DNA of 64,000 bases from assembly GCF_036014175.1 (NCBI RefSeq), contig NZ_CP107917.1:9385955-9449954 (forward strand), given 5' to 3'. Numbering within the stretch: the first letter of the stretch is position 1; each line of letters opens with the position of its first letter. Both the position numbers and the translations under genes were made by a program. The notes beneath the pieces were generated by a model. That model did no database searches. It saw nothing but the letters and a program-made list of their open reading frames with translations, and was not told the DNA's origin. Of the stretch, positions 34,744 to 44,551 are shown in pieces. This DNA comes from Streptomyces sp. NBC_00443 (GTDB taxonomy: Bacteria > Actinomycetota > Actinomycetes > Streptomycetales > Streptomycetaceae).

Positions 34744-35413
34744 CGCAGGCATTCCTTCCGTCGGCCGGCGCTACGTGGGCGCAGCGTCGGCCTGACTGGA
34801 GCGGGGCCTGTCCGGGTCTGCAGGCGCTTCAGTTTCTATGGTCCCCCCGGACCCCCAGGCAACACACCCCCTTCTCACCGTTCTGCTCGGGCAGAAGGGT
34901 CGATGTCACCGTGTAGACAGTCGTCGAGCACCCGCTCGCTGTCCGCCAGGAACGACTCGGCGTGCGTTTTCGGCGACGGGCTGTTCGGGGGCGACCCTCT
35001 TCGTATGCGGCCTGTGCCGCTGTCGCGTCAGGTATAGGGTGCCGGGCTGATCTGGTAGCCATGGTCGGCCGTCCCTCGGGCGTCCATACGCCATAGATCC
35101 CTCTTCCTCGGTCGCGTGGTCCAGGCGGCGCTGCGGCACCTGCGCCCGGCTGGATATCCCGCGCTGTGGTCGTTTCTGCCCGTACCTCCCGCTTCCCTCA
35201 CGCCGCGGCCAGGCCGCATGGACCGTACGGCAGGGCCGGACCGTTCGTTGTAACACCCGCAGACTGGGCGCGCAGTACGATGCGGACCGGATCGTCTCGG
35301 CCCCGTGGATGCGCAGGGTTTCCCCTGCCCGCATCCGCGTCGGACGCAGGCAGAAACGCCCGTTACCTTCTTCGTGTCACAAGGAGGCCACGAAGGGCCC
35401 CACGGTAGGCGGG
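34744..35413. other. 670 bases, no confident gene
   Basis: A minus-strand frame 34906-35092 (MAYGRPRDGRPWLPDQPGTL) has a purine-rich GAGGAAGAGGGA before its ATG, but its codons lack the high GC3 of real genes here. Nothing else was recognised. Confidence 0.35.
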
Positions 35414-35695
35414 TCAGGTCTCGATCACGGCATCGCAGTCGGGGCAGACCACGGACGCGTACTTCGCGGGGTACCAGGGCGCCCCGGGGTGCTCGGCGGG
35501 CTTCCCACGGGCCGTTTCCATGGCGAAGGTGTCCTTGCCGCACAGGGTTCGCGGTCCCGTGGCGGCCGGCTCTCCCGGGGCGGTGGGCGCGGGGTGCACC
35601 CTGCGGACGGGCCGTGGTTCATCACCTGGTGCAACCGGGGAGGACCGTGCGGTCACCGGCTTGTCGAGCTCGTAGACCACGACCATGTCGCTCAT
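35414..35695 (-). CDS. small Cys-containing protein, probable zinc ribbon
   Basis: Ninety-three residues: MSDMVVVYELDKPV at the N-terminus, a linker rich in Pro and Arg, then RTLCGKDTFAMETARGKPAE and YASVVCPDCDAVIET. One Cys (CGKD) plus the terminal CPDC could bind zinc. The shape is that of small conserved Streptomyces proteins of unknown role. It directly follows the plsC-like remnant on the same strand. The ATG at 35695 is chosen from where the coherent reading begins; the ribosome binding site is weak. Confidence 0.55.
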   Translation of the reverse strand: MSDMVVVYELDKPVTARSSPVAPGDEPRPVRRVHPAPTAPGEPAATGPRTLCGKDTFAMETARGKPAEHPGAPWYPAKYASVVCPDCDAVIET

Positions 35696-35824
35696 GGCGC
35701 TACCGTATGGCGCCCCGGGGGCGAACCGCCTGCAGCCTCGCGCCGAATGGCTGTGATCGGCTGGCGGGCTCATCTGCGTGGCCCCCACCCCTGTTGCGGC
35801 CAACAGGGGTAGTGGAGGTTCATC

Positions 35825-36031
35825 CCGGCGCCGTGAAGTAATCCGCCTTAGCCAGGAACGCGATGCGCCGTTTACCGCGGGCATGAGGAGGGGCCCCGCG
35901 AACGACAGGTGATTCCCGGCGACGATCGCCGCGCCCTCTGCCGGAAAATGGTCGAGCCCCTCGACCCGCGGCCGGAACAGGCAGCCGCAGCAGCGGCCCA
36001 GAAGGACGTGCTTGAGCGCGTAATAGAACAC
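35825..36031 (-). pseudogene. PlsC-type acyltransferase, N-terminal remnant
   Basis: MFYYALKHVLLGRCCG then FRPRVEGLDHFPAEGAAIVA and GNHLSFAGPLLMPAV represent the N-terminus of a 1-acyl-glycerol-3-phosphate acyltransferase. After a frameshift, KRRIAFLAKADYFTAPG follows. The catalytic HxxxxD is altered: GNHLSFAGP has Ala-Gly where members have SD. The C-terminal two thirds are missing. The fragment ends in a stop at about 35825. Confidence 0.75.
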
Positions 36032-36171
36032 GGGGCTCCCACTGCCGAATCAGGTGCGGTTGGCCCACGCGGCCCTCACCTACGCCCCGCCCTCTGGCCT
36101 GCCTGGCCTGCACCGTGATGCGGCGGGGGCGAGACTCAGTGGCGTGGTCGGGTAATTCACTCAGGGGCGCT

Positions 36172-37340
36172 CTACGTCTCGCCCTCCGGCTCTTCCCACA
36201 CTTCCTTCTCCTCTTGCAGCTTCTGCCACCGCTGGCGCTGACGCTCGCCGTATGCCGCGTTGCGGACGGTGCCGTCGTCTTCGAGTCCGGATCCGAACGC
36301 ACCCCCGACCATGCCCATGGAGCTGACGAACCAGGCGAGCACGGCGTAGTCGTGGACCGTTGCGTCCTGCCCGACAACCGTGCCCAACACCGACGGGTTC
36401 AGGATGAGCATGGTGACGCCGAAGAGGACGAGGAACAGGACCAGTTACAGGGAGAGCACACCGAAGGTGATCGTCACGCAGGTGACTGTGTTGTAGAGAC
36501 GGGAGAAGGAGCGGGAGAGTGAATCGTGAGGGCGTTCCCAGAGCTCGTGATCGATGATGATCCATGCCGTGAGGGCGAGGAAGGACGCAACAAAGGCCCC
36601 GATCAGGCGTCCCGCGTCCATGCCCGAGGAGATGATCCAGGCCGAGGTATTGACCAGGCCGAAGGCGGCGGTGGCGAAGACACCTGCCAGTGCCCGGGAG
36701 AGGGTGGCGAAGAGCCGCCAGGGCCGGTTGGCCCGCACCATGCCGGTGACCAGACTCAGATGGCCGCGCAGGCCGGGCACGATGAAGCGTTCACGGCCAT
36801 CCTCGCCGGCCCCCGAAGCTTCGAGCCGGCCGGCTTTCTCCGGGGACGGAGCGAGATCGGCACGTTCCCGGGTGAGCATGCCGACGACATCCGCGACGAC
36901 GTGCCTAGCGCGCTGTCGCATCCGCCAGGAGCCGAGCGCGGGCAGGGACACCAGCGCGATGCGGTCCGCCGAGCTCAACTCAATGCTGACCGGGCGCAGG
37001 CCGGCTCGTCGAGGCAGATCGGTGAGGAAGACTGCGGCCTCCCAGTCTCCCTCGGGGAGGGAGGGGCGTACGACGTCGACCGCGGAGGAGACGTCCAGTT
37101 GCTCGTCCGCGACCAGGGGTGCCGTGCGCGCCGTCACTCGCCAGTCGACGTCCGCGCGGACCCGCCGCCTCAGCAGCCGCGCCAGCTTGTCGGCCAGTTC
37201 CTGGGCAATCTCCGCCGCCACTCCGGGGTCGGCGACCAGCACGATCCGCACCGCGTGCGCCGCAGCGGCAGGCAGGAAATCTGTCACGGTCTCAATCCGG
37301 TCGGGGGTGGGCAGGCGCGACAGCTTTTCGCCCGAGGTCC
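36172..37340 (-). pseudogene. membrane protein of unknown function with in-frame stop
   Basis: A coherent minus-strand reading runs from about 37340 (LPTPDRIETVTDFLPAAAAH), through a cytoplasmic domain (ADVVGMLTRERADLAPS) and three membrane segments (ALAGVFATAAFGLVNTSAWI, IGAFVASFLALTAWIIIDHE, YNTVTCVTITFGVLSL). An in-frame TAA at 36445-36447 interrupts it. The same frame then continues LVLFLVLFGVTMLILNPSVL and LAWFVSSMGMVGGAFGSGLE and ends at 36172. Changing TAA back to TAC (Tyr) restores one protein of about 390 residues. Actinobacterial membrane proteins of this kind have no known role. Its 5' end abuts unrelated sequence, so the start may also be lost. Confidence 0.7.
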
Positions 37341-37949
37341 CGTTGTAACGCCCCCCTACGTGGCGGTCGAGCGCGACAGGCGGCTTGACGCCCGGCGTCC
37401 CCCGACCAGGCCCTGCGCAACCGATGCGGCCCCGGGAGGGACTTCGACGGGACCCTGCGCGAGGGCGCGGCCGAAGCCGTGGGTGTAGGTGGACTGCGCG
37501 CCGAACCTGCCGCTTTCCTCGCATCGGTGGCGGCCTCGATGGCTTCGGTGCCCGTGCCGAAGCAGATCCTCCACTACTGGGTCACCAAGCTGATGAAGGC
37601 GACGGCGACGGCGCTGATGCGCCCCACGTCGAAGGCGCTGTCGGCGAACGTCGTCCTGGTAACCGGATGCTGCTTCGCTGGACGTGGCGGCCTGGTCGCT
37701 CTTGTGCAGCCAGAACGCGTGCCCGGTCAGTACATGGCGTGGATGCTGGCGCCGACGACAGCCGGCCCGATCGAGACGGCCCGCATCCAGCATTGCCGCG
37801 ACGAGAACTGACAACGTCAGATGCGCTGAGCCGTCCTCCGGCGCCAGTGTTGACGGATTGCTCGTGGTGGTTCAGCCACAGGCGTTCGTCCGGGTCGTCT
37901 CCGTGTGTCCGGCGTGGTGCGTGCCTGGGCCTAATGAGTGCCGCCGAGA
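37341..37949 (-). other. damaged membrane-protein-like sequence, no intact gene
   Basis: One minus-strand frame reads VSIGPAVVGASIHAMY, stop, then VTRTTFADSAFDVGRISAVA and VAFISLVTQ, stop, then EAIEAATDARKAAG. It looks like a decayed protein with in-frame stops near 37735 and 37585, but no family was recognised. Confidence 0.35.
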
Positions 37950-39326
37950 TTACGACGCCCGTGCCAGCCGCACGATCGCCGCAATCGACTGGTCGACGTC
38001 GGCCTCTGTCGTGGCGTGGCCGGAGACCGAGATGCGCATCAGCCGCCGGCCGCGCCAGGTGGTGGCGCCCACCCAGCAGGTGCCGTCCTTCTGCGCTGCC
38101 TGCACGACGTGGTCGGTGCGGGCGTCGTCGCCGAAGCTGACGAGGACTTGGTTGAGCGTCACGTCGTTGGCCACCTCGAAGCCCGCCGCGGACAGGCCTT
38201 CGGCGAAGCGGCGGGCGAGGGAGCAGCAGCGGTCCACCAGTTCGGCGACGCCGTCACGGCCGAGTTCGCGCAGCGCCGACCAGGTGGCGAAGCCTCGTGC
38301 GTGGCGGGAGGACTCGGTGGTGTAGTCGGCGCCACCGGCCGGAGTGCCGTCAGCGCGGGTGAGGTAGGAGGCGGTGTACGACAGGGCGTCGGCGTGGACG
38401 GCGGGGCGGGAACAGAAGGCGTAGCCGCAGTCGTAGGGCACATTCAGCCACTTGTGGCCGTCGCAGGCCCAGGAGTCGGCCAGCTCGACGCCGTCGACGA
38501 GGTGGCGGGTCGCTGGGCTTGCGGCCGCCCACAGGCCGAATGCGCCGTCGACGTGCACCCAGCCGCCGTGGGCGTGGGTGAGATCGCAGGCGGTACGGAG
38601 GTCGTCGCAGGCGCCGGTGTTCACGTTGCCCGCCTGGGTACAGACGATCGCCGGCGTGGCCGGGTCGGACGCCAGCACGCGGCGCAGGTCGTCGGTGTCG
38701 AGGGCGCCGCGTCCATCGCTGAGTACCGTCTCCAGGCAGTCGGTACCCAGGCCGAGCAGCCGCAGCGAGCGGTCGATGGTGGCGTGGCGCTCCTCGCCCG
38801 CGACCACCCGCAGGCGCGGGGCGCCGCCCAGACCCTTACGCCCAACGTCCCAGCCGGCTTCGGTGAGCAGATGCTGCCGGGCTGCCGCGAGCCCTGCAGT
38901 GTTGGCCGCTTGGCCGCCGGTGACGAAACCGGTGGACGCCGTGGCGGGGATGCCGAGCAGGTCCTTCAGCCAGCCGCCCGCCGCCTCCTCCGCGGCGAGC
39001 GCGGCGGGCGAGAGCGCGGCGTTGAAGGCGTTCTGGTCCCACCCGGCGGCGAGAATCTCCGCGGCGGTGGCCGCGGGCAGCGCCCCGCCGACGACGAACC
39101 CGAAGAACCGCGGCCCCACGGTGGCGACGAGTCCGGTCTCGGCGACGGCCACCAGCTCGTCGACCACGGTGAGCGGATCGGCGGGCGAGCGGTCCAGCGG
39201 GCGGGAGAACGCCGCGCGCAGGGCTTCGTAGTCGACGGGCCGCGCTACCGGCCGCTCGGGCAGCGAGCGGCGGTAGGCGGCGGCGAGCTCGGCGGCATGT
39301 TTCAGGATCTTGGTCAGCTCATCCAT
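37950..39326 (-). CDS. PLP-dependent group II amino acid decarboxylase family protein
   Basis: An intact 458-residue fold-type I enzyme. The Schiff-base Lys is K292 in ACDGHKWLNVPYD. The PLP ring-contacting Asp is D260 in WVHVDGAFGLWAA, and the phosphate region lies in GFVTGGQAANTAGLAAAR. Members decarboxylate aromatic amino acids, glutamate or diaminobutyrate, or act as aldehyde synthases; the substrate cannot be told. The ATG at 39326 gives a normal length. It is a single gene without obvious pathway neighbours, flanked by remnants on both sides. Confidence 0.9.
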   Translation of the reverse strand: MDELTKILKHAAELAAAYRRSLPERPVARPVDYEALRAAFSRPLDRSPADPLTVVDELVAVAETGLVATVGPRFFGFVVGGALPAATAAEILAAGWDQNAFNAALSPAALAAEEAAGGWLKDLLGIPATASTGFVTGGQAANTAGLAAARQHLLTEAGWDVGRKGLGGAPRLRVVAGEERHATIDRSLRLLGLGTDCLETVLSDGRGALDTDDLRRVLASDPATPAIVCTQAGNVNTGACDDLRTACDLTHAHGGWVHVDGAFGLWAAASPATRHLVDGVELADSWACDGHKWLNVPYDCGYAFCSRPAVHADALSYTASYLTRADGTPAGGADYTTESSRHARGFATWSALRELGRDGVAELVDRCCSLARRFAEGLSAAGFEVANDVTLNQVLVSFGDDARTDHVVQAAQKDGTCWVGATTWRGRRLMRISVSGHATTEADVDQSIAAIVRLARAS

Positions 39327-39411
39327 GGCCGGACCGTAACCGCTCGTCCGAGCGGCCGGGAACGGCCAATGGGGGGAGATTGGACGTCCTCCGATCCCTC
39401 AGCCCCGGCGG

Positions 39412-39759
39412 CGGGAAGCTCGAGACTGCTGGGCCTCGCTGCGCGCGGCGTTCCAAGCGATCGAGGAGATCGAGACCACCGCGGAGCACCGGCTCGAGCT
39501 GGTCACCCTGCTGTTCGGCAACCAGTCGCTGCGCGTCGGCCATGCCGAGAAGCCGGCTCGTTGGCAAGACCTGCTCGCACCACTGATCGAGCCGCGCTTG
39601 CCCGACTCCGACTACCGCGCGCTCCAGGCGCGCGCGATCGCGGCAGCGGCGGTCACCTGCCTGCAGGCAGCGAACCAGGAATGGGCTCGCCTCGGCGGGC
39701 GGGCCGACTTGTTCGACCTCCACGACACGGCGGTGCAGGCCATCCGCCGGCCCGCCTGA
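39412..39759 (+). pseudogene. TetR-family regulator, C-terminal domain remnant
   Basis: The plus strand reads ASLRAAFQAIEEIETTAEHR, LELVTLLFGNQSLRVGHAEK, QDLLAPLIEPRLPDSDYRAL and IAAAAVTCLQAANQEWARLG, then DLFDLHDTAVQAIRRPA to the TGA at 39757-39759. This is the helical ligand-binding/dimerisation half of a TetR regulator (MftR-like C-terminal pattern). The N-terminal HTH is absent, apparently lost at the junction near 39400 with the decarboxylase upstream region. Confidence 0.75.
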
Positions 39760-39779
39760 CGGAACTCGCGCCGACGGGC

Positions 39780-40450
39780 CTGGGCCACCAGGGCAAGTCC
39801 CTGTCGCCGACAGGTTCTGCGTCCTCGAGTCGGGTCGCTGCCCAGCTGGCGAGGAGTTTGAGTCGTTCTTCGTCGGGGGTGTCCGGCTCGGCCGTGTAGA
39901 TGGTCAGGGAATGCACCTCACGAAGCGAGATGGGCAGGTCCAACGGCTGGTAGACGAGTTCGAGAGGCCCGGCGTCAGGGTGCTGGAACTGTTTGACCCC
40001 ACCGTGGTGGATGCGTACGTCCTGGGCTGCCCAACGGGTGCGGAACTCGGGGCTCGTCGTGGACAGCTCACCGATCAGTTCACGCAGCGCCTTGTCGTGC
40101 GGGTAGCTCCCCGCCTCGGCGCGCAGCAGAGCGACGGTGGCGCCGAGGGCGCCGTCCCAGTCGGCGACGAAGTCGGGTGCGCCGCGGTTGAGGAACCAGT
40201 ACCGGGCGAAGTTCGGCCGACCGCGGTTGTCCGTGCTCTCGCTTTCGAACAGCGGCGCGAAAAGGGCGCGGGCGAGTGCGTTGGTGCCGACGATGTCCAA
40301 GCGGCCGTTGGTGACGAACACCGCGGACAGGGTCATGGAGTCGAGCAGCCACTGGACGCGGGGCGGGATGTCGACGGCCTTGCGGCGGCGCGGCGTGCGG
40401 CTGGGCGGCTGTGCGGCCTGGGCCAGGTCGAACAGGTAGGTGCGTTCGTG
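39780..40450 (-). pseudogene. XRE regulator with MmyB-like ligand domain, HTH lost
   Basis: The minus strand encodes HERTYLFDLAQAAQPPSRTP, then a full MmyB-like PAS-type domain: DIVGTNALARALFAPLFESE, RGRPNFARYWFLNRGAPDFV, ALGATVALLRAEAGSYPHDK, HHGGVKQFQHPDAGPLELVY and IYTAEPDTPDEERLKLLASW. In this family an N-terminal XRE HTH precedes HERxxLxxLA. Here it is cut at 40450, where a plus-strand DHFR-like gene begins. The C-terminal reading continues past the usual end to 39653, overlapping the TetR remnant. It would have been a regulator, but without HTH it is non-functional. Confidence 0.8.
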
Positions 40451-40954
40451 AACAGGGCGATGTCGCTGGACGGGTTCATCGCCGGTCCTGGCCACGCGAT
40501 GGACTGGATCGCCGAGTACCTGACTGCGGACACGTTCCCGGAGGTTATGGCGGCCACGGGCGCCATGCTCGTCGGCCGGGGCACGTACGAGGTCGCCAAG
40601 CGTATGGCCGACCAGGACACCGCCTACGACGGGGGAGCACAGTTCGTCCTCACCCACGAGCCTCCCGACGAGCCGGACCCTACCGTCACGTTCCTCACCT
40701 GTGACATTGAGGAAGCCGTTGCCACGGCATGCAGCGCCGCGGGCGGCAAGAACCTGGAGATCCTCGGTGCTGACGTGGCCGCCCAGTGCCTGCAGCGCGG
40801 GCTCGTCGACGAGATCCTGGTGTATGTCCTACCGGTGCTACTCGGCGACGGTGTCCGCTTCTCGCCCCCAAGCCTCGACAGGATCGACCTGGAACCTTTC
40901 AGCAACACCCGGTCGGGCACCGTCACGATGCTCCGCTTCCGCGTGCGAAAGTAG
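40448..40954 (+). CDS. RibD C-terminal/dihydrofolate-reductase-like protein, extreme N-terminus lost
   Basis: The reading VNRAMSLDGFIAGPGHAMDW then AATGAMLVGRGTYEVAKRMA, FVLTHEPPDEPDPTVTFLT, KNLEILGADVAAQCLQRGLV and DEILVYVLPVLLGDGVRF is a nearly complete DHFR-like (RibD C-terminal) reductase. The first strand, usually MxKVxV before the Asn, is missing because the XRE remnant joins here. GTG at 40448 could start a 168-residue protein. Whether it folds is uncertain. Family members reduce unknown NADPH-dependent substrates. Confidence 0.72.
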   Translation: MNRAMSLDGFIAGPGHAMDWIAEYLTADTFPEVMAATGAMLVGRGTYEVAKRMADQDTAYDGGAQFVLTHEPPDEPDPTVTFLTCDIEEAVATACSAAGGKNLEILGADVAAQCLQRGLVDEILVYVLPVLLGDGVRFSPPSLDRIDLEPFSNTRSGTVTMLRFRVRK

Positions 40955-41066
40955 GCGCAGCTCCCAGCAGTTGACACCAGCACGCGCGGACACCCTGATG
41001 TCCATCTCGGGCCGGACATCGGCGACGTGCCTCGTGCGTTGGCCGCGATCGTTCGACGAGTGGGTT

Positions 41067-42181
41067 GATCATGCTGCCGCGCGGTGGGGGCGGCCCCAGC
41101 GGTGTTGGCGTTCGGATCGGACGCGGGAGCGTTCGGGGCGTACGGCTTCCAGCACGCTGGGGTGGCGGCGATGGCGGTTGCGCCAGCGTAAGTAGGCGTG
41201 CAGGTCACGGGCGAGGGCGGCGTGGTTAGGAGGGTCGCTGTGCCCAGGTCAAAGCCGCGTAGCGGCTCGATGGGGGTGGCCCAGGACGCGTGGGTCGGGG
41301 TGAAGCACAGCTCGGTCTTGTGCCGGGCGGCCCAGGTGCGGATCGTCGCGTTTTCGTTGCCGGACCAGTTGTCGAGGATGACGTAGATGGGGGCGCCATC
41401 GGGCCGGGCGGCGCGGATACTCTTCAGCGCGGCCAGAGTGTGGTCGGCGCCCTTGCGGGTGCGGACCACACCCCACAAGCGATCGTCACCGAGGCTGTAG
41501 CAGCCGTGGAAGTAGCGGATGCCGTGGGTTCGGTGGTAGGTGGCGGGCAGCCGGTCGGGGGTGCTTGCGCCTGGCCCAGCAGGTGCCGTGGCAGGGCCCA
41601 ATCGACAGCGGCCCGAACTGGTCGAAGGCGAAAGCACCGGTCGGGGAAGAGGAGGGTCACCTCCTCGATGCGGTCCAGCTTCGCGTCGGCGTCCGGGTCG
41701 TGGGTCTCTTTCCATGTGCGGGTGCGCTGGAAGGAGATGTGGTGGCAGTGCAGCAGCACCTGCAGCCGCTCGCGGCCGATGATCACCTGGCGTACCCCGA
41801 CCGGTGGATGGCTGAGGTAGTCGGCGAGCCTGCGTCGGCTCCAGTGGGTGAACGGCATGCCTAACCTCCTGGGCCGCTTCTGAGCGACGTCGACGATGTA
41901 CATCTCGTCGTCCGTGGTGATCCGGCGTGGACGACCGCCGGCCCACTTCGGGTCCAGGCACTCCAGGCCGCGGTCGTTGAACGCGTGGATCACGTCGCGG
42001 ACGGTGTCGGGATCGGCCGCGACCAGCGCGGCGATCGCCTCGTTGGTTCCCCGGGGCCGGCGCCATGATGATCACCGCGCGGCGGACCTTGATCGTGCTG
42101 TTCCGCCCCCGCCGCACGATGCGCAGCAGAGTGCGTCCCTCCTCGTCCGTCACCCGACGGGCGCGTACCGGCTCGGCCCAT
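41067..42181 (-). pseudogene. IS630-family transposase, several frameshifts
   Basis: From the ATG at 42181 (after dropping one base) the reading is EPVRARRVTDEEGRTLLRIV. It continues with DTVRDVIHAFNDRGLECLDP, LGMPFTHWSRRRLADYLSHP, then the catalytic core GADHTLAALKSIRAARPDGA, PIYVILDNWSGNENATIRTW and CFTPTHASWATPIEPL. Frame changes lie near 42177, 42060, 41640 and 41265. The DDE residues expected in VILDN and the late E-rich block are partly recognisable. It is an inactivated copy. The flanks share an imperfect ATCTCGG element (about 41003 and 42232) that may mark the ends. Confidence 0.82.
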
Positions 42182-42450
42182 CACAGGTTCCTCCCAGAAG
42201 CAGACGGCAGAGACCTGCGCATCACCGGAAACCGAGATCACCACACCTCCACCCGGCCGACGTTCGCGGTCAACGCACTAGCGGGTTCTGACCCGGATTC
42301 CGCGAAGCCTCAGCTCAATGTTGGAGGCCAGAGGCGCGCGGCAAGGCTTGACCATGCACAGGCCCAATGGACGCGGCTACAGCCACCCAGATGCCTGCGT
42401 GATCGACGACTGACCCTGAGACCGCGTTGCGGTCTGCCGTTCCCGGTCGC
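42182..42450. other. between IS630 remnant and SnoaL-like gene
   Basis: No gene recognised. It probably contains the outer end of the IS630 element. Confidence 0.35.
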
Positions 42451-42843
42451 CTACGACCAGAACTCGTCGTACGCCTGCGGGTCGGCCGTCAGGACCCAGC
42501 CCTCGGTGATCTTGTCGTCCCTGATGTGGAAGACGATGGTGTAGTCCATATCAAGCTGCTTGCCTTCACGTGACGCTGTTACGTGCAGCAGCGCGACTGT
42601 GTGGTCATCGTTGGCGAGCACATCGTGGAGCTGCGGCCGGTACGTGCCGCCCGTCAGCTGGAACTCCCGCCCGAACACCGCGAATGTTTCCTCGCGTCCC
42701 CGGTACTCTCCCGCCAGCGGGTTCCTGCCACCGATGTGCCAGACCACATCGGGGTGGAAGAGCTCTGCCAGCGCATCCATATCGCCGGCCGAGAAGGCAG
42801 CCATGACACGGTGAAACACGGTGATGTGTGGGTGCTCGGTCAT
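42451..42843 (-). CDS. SnoaL-like (NTF2-fold) protein
   Basis: The 130-residue protein has the SnoaL/ketosteroid-isomerase-like pattern: VMAAFSAGDMDALAELFHPD, VVWHIGGRNPLAGEYRGREE, a central strand HTVALLHVTASREG and the C-terminal DYTIVFHIRDDKITEGWVL. Members are isomerases, cyclases or binding proteins of unknown ligand. The ATG at 42843 is the natural start. It is complete, followed downstream by the IS630 remnant. Confidence 0.85.
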   Translation of the reverse strand: MTEHPHITVFHRVMAAFSAGDMDALAELFHPDVVWHIGGRNPLAGEYRGREETFAVFGREFQLTGGTYRPQLHDVLANDDHTVALLHVTASREGKQLDMDYTIVFHIRDDKITEGWVLTADPQAYDEFWS

Positions 42844-42961
42844 CAGCGCCCCCAGCTCTCTCTAGCAACGTACGCACCGCGACACGCGCAGTGGCACATT
42901 GACGTCGGCAATTGTTCCGAACCGCACAGGGCCGTAGCCGCCGAGATCCAGACGTAGGTTC

Positions 42962-43237
42962 TTAGCCGATGTCCACGTTCACCGCGTCGTAGATCTTCGG
43001 CTCGACCCTCGGCATACCGTTTGCCTCGAAGATCGTCGCCGCCTTCTCCATGAACGCCGCGAGAGCCTCGTTCGACTCCCAGAGGTCGACCACGAGCCAG
43101 CCGCCGTCGGCCGGGGCACCCGCGTGGGAGATGAAGCCCTCCGCCGGCCACCACGGCGCCGCGTGGATGCTCGCGTGGTTGACCTGGTACTGCTCCTGGG
43201 TGACGCCCGGCAATTCGATGATGGCGATGATGGCCAC
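42962..43237 (-). CDS. ABM-fold monooxygenase-like small protein
   Basis: A 91-residue ferredoxin-like protein starting VAIIAIIELPGVTQEQYQVN, with HAGAPADGGWLVVDLWESNE in the middle and AFMEKAATIFEANG near the end. The pattern (a strand, then WESxExxxxFxxxxxxP) is that of the antibiotic-biosynthesis-monooxygenase-like fold, whose members may be catalytic or structural. GTG at 43237 has GGGAG six bases upstream. A second, distantly similar gene lies at 49381-49686. Confidence 0.72.
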   Translation of the reverse strand: MAIIAIIELPGVTQEQYQVNHASIHAAPWWPAEGFISHAGAPADGGWLVVDLWESNEALAAFMEKAATIFEANGMPRVEPKIYDAVNVDIG

Positions 43238-43259
43238 GGCGCTGCTCCCATGACGTCGG

Positions 43260-43760
43260 AGGATGGGGGAACTCCTCCAGTCGAGCAGTCCGCACACCCC
43301 TTCGCACGGCAGCAGGAGCCGACCGGGCTACGGGCTTGATCCGCACCGGACACTCCGTAGCCCCAGCGGCCAAGCACGGACTCGGCATGCCCTCTATCGG
43401 TTTCCCGACCGCGTCTCCGACAGACTCCGGCTCGACACGGTACAGGCTGACGTTGCATCGGTCGTACCCATCACGGAAGCGCGGCAGGTCACACTCGAAG
43501 ACCAGCTCCGGACTGGTCCGAGGAGCTCCGCCGTCGCTGACGAATCAGCCCGCAGCCGATGTCACGGACCTCGATCGCACCGGCGTGCGGCAGGTAATGG
43601 ATCCAGCAGCGCCGTCCGAACGCGTCCCGAATCTCCATGGAGCTCGGGTCACGGACAACGGGCCAGGCCCGCGGATCCATCCGCGCGCCATCACGTCCCG
43701 CCGGGATGGTCGTCCGGCCCGTCAGCGTGGCGGCGACGTCAGGGGGGAACGTCGGTGGGG
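43260..43760 (-). pseudogene. unknown conserved protein, frameshifted
   Basis: The minus strand reads MDPRAWPVVRDPSSMEIRDA and FGRRCWIHYLPHAGAIEVRD. At about 43545 the frame changes and continues FVSDGGAPRTSPELVFECDL, PRFRDGYDRCNVSLYRVEPE and SVGDAVGKPIEGMP. The two halves fit one protein of more than 150 residues. I do not recognise the family. The indel suggests a damaged gene or a read error. Confidence 0.45.
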
Positions 43761-43885
43761 GAGAGGTCGGGGCGGGCACGGTGCAGGCCTGCGGGGTGGC
43801 GCCACCGGCCTTAGGCGTCACGGGCTGAGCTTTTGGGCCGCTTCCCCAGACCGGACTGACGGTCCCGCGTTCCCTGGGACGCCGG

Positions 43886-44205
43886 TCAGTCGAAGTATGC
43901 CTCGAGGGTGCCGCGGCGCCGGACGTCGAGCGTCGCGCAGTGGAACGAGCCACCGAACGGGTGACACTCAGGGATCAGCCGCTCCTCATCGATCATGAGC
44001 ACGTTCATGCTGAGCCACTTTCCGCACATCGAGGTGACCCTGAGTAGACGGTCGTCGATCGGATCGCCGCTCGGGAGGGGGCACCAGGACGTCCCACGAC
44101 TTCAGGACGTCGGGCAGGCGTACTCGGGATTGACCAGAACCTTGCCTGGCGCGAGCAGGGCGGTGTGTGCGCCGGGGCCTTTGCCGTGCCTGGCCTTCTG
44201 TACCT
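43886..44205 (-). pseudogene. amidinotransferase C-terminal remnant
   Basis: Minus-strand reading gives TALLAPGKVLVNPEY, then after a frameshift DPIDDRLLRVTSMCGKWLSM, NVLMIDEERLIPECHPFGGS and FHCATLDVRRRGTLEAYFD to the TGA at 43886-43888. The GGSFHCAT motif carries the catalytic Cys of glycine/inosamine amidinotransferases (StrB1, AGAT family), and GKWLSMNVLMID is also diagnostic. Between ECHP and FGGS about 20 residues usually present are missing, so there is an internal deletion too. Confidence 0.75.
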
Positions 44206-44302
44206 GGCTCTGCCCCCCTCACTGTGCCGTTCGTCCCCGACGGGCGCAGCATAGAGGGAGAACAGGTGAACGCACCCCGGCCAGCGGAAGGAGGTGCGAG
44301 GC

Positions 44303-44551
44303 ATGCCTCAGTTCATGGACGTGCACCACAACATGAAGGGCGTCACCGCCGACCAGCTCAGGGAGGCCCACAACGCGGACCTCGCCATAGAGGAGGACGA
44401 GCGCGTGCACTTCGAACGGGCGTGGGCCGACCCCGAGTCGGGCCTCGTCTACTGCCTCTCCGAGGCACCCTCGGCGGAAGCGGTCCAGCGCATCCACGAG
44501 CGCGCCGGCCACAAGGCCGACGAGGTCCATCCGGTCCCCCTGTCGATCTGA
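44303..44551 (+). CDS. DUF4242 protein (SCO4226-like, nickel-binding)
   Basis: The 82-residue protein reads MPQFMDVHHNMKGVTADQLR, HFERAWADPESGLVYCLSEA and EAVQRIHERAGHKADEVHPV. It closely resembles SCO4226 of S. coelicolor, described as a small nickel-binding ferredoxin-like dimer. The HH pair near residue 9 and the Cys in VYCLSE are conserved. A GGAAGGAGG eight bases upstream fixes the ATG at 44303. Its function in the cell is unclear. Confidence 0.85.
   Translation: MPQFMDVHHNMKGVTADQLREAHNADLAIEEDERVHFERAWADPESGLVYCLSEAPSAEAVQRIHERAGHKADEVHPVPLSI

Noticed and set aside
32719..35037. 744-codon plus-strand open frame
   Set aside because: Antisense shadow of the PAS-GAF-SpoIIE phosphatase gene.
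34906..35092. 62-codon minus-strand gene with purine-rich leader
   Set aside because: Third-position GC is too low for this genome and no homologue type is recognised; kept as unassigned sequence.
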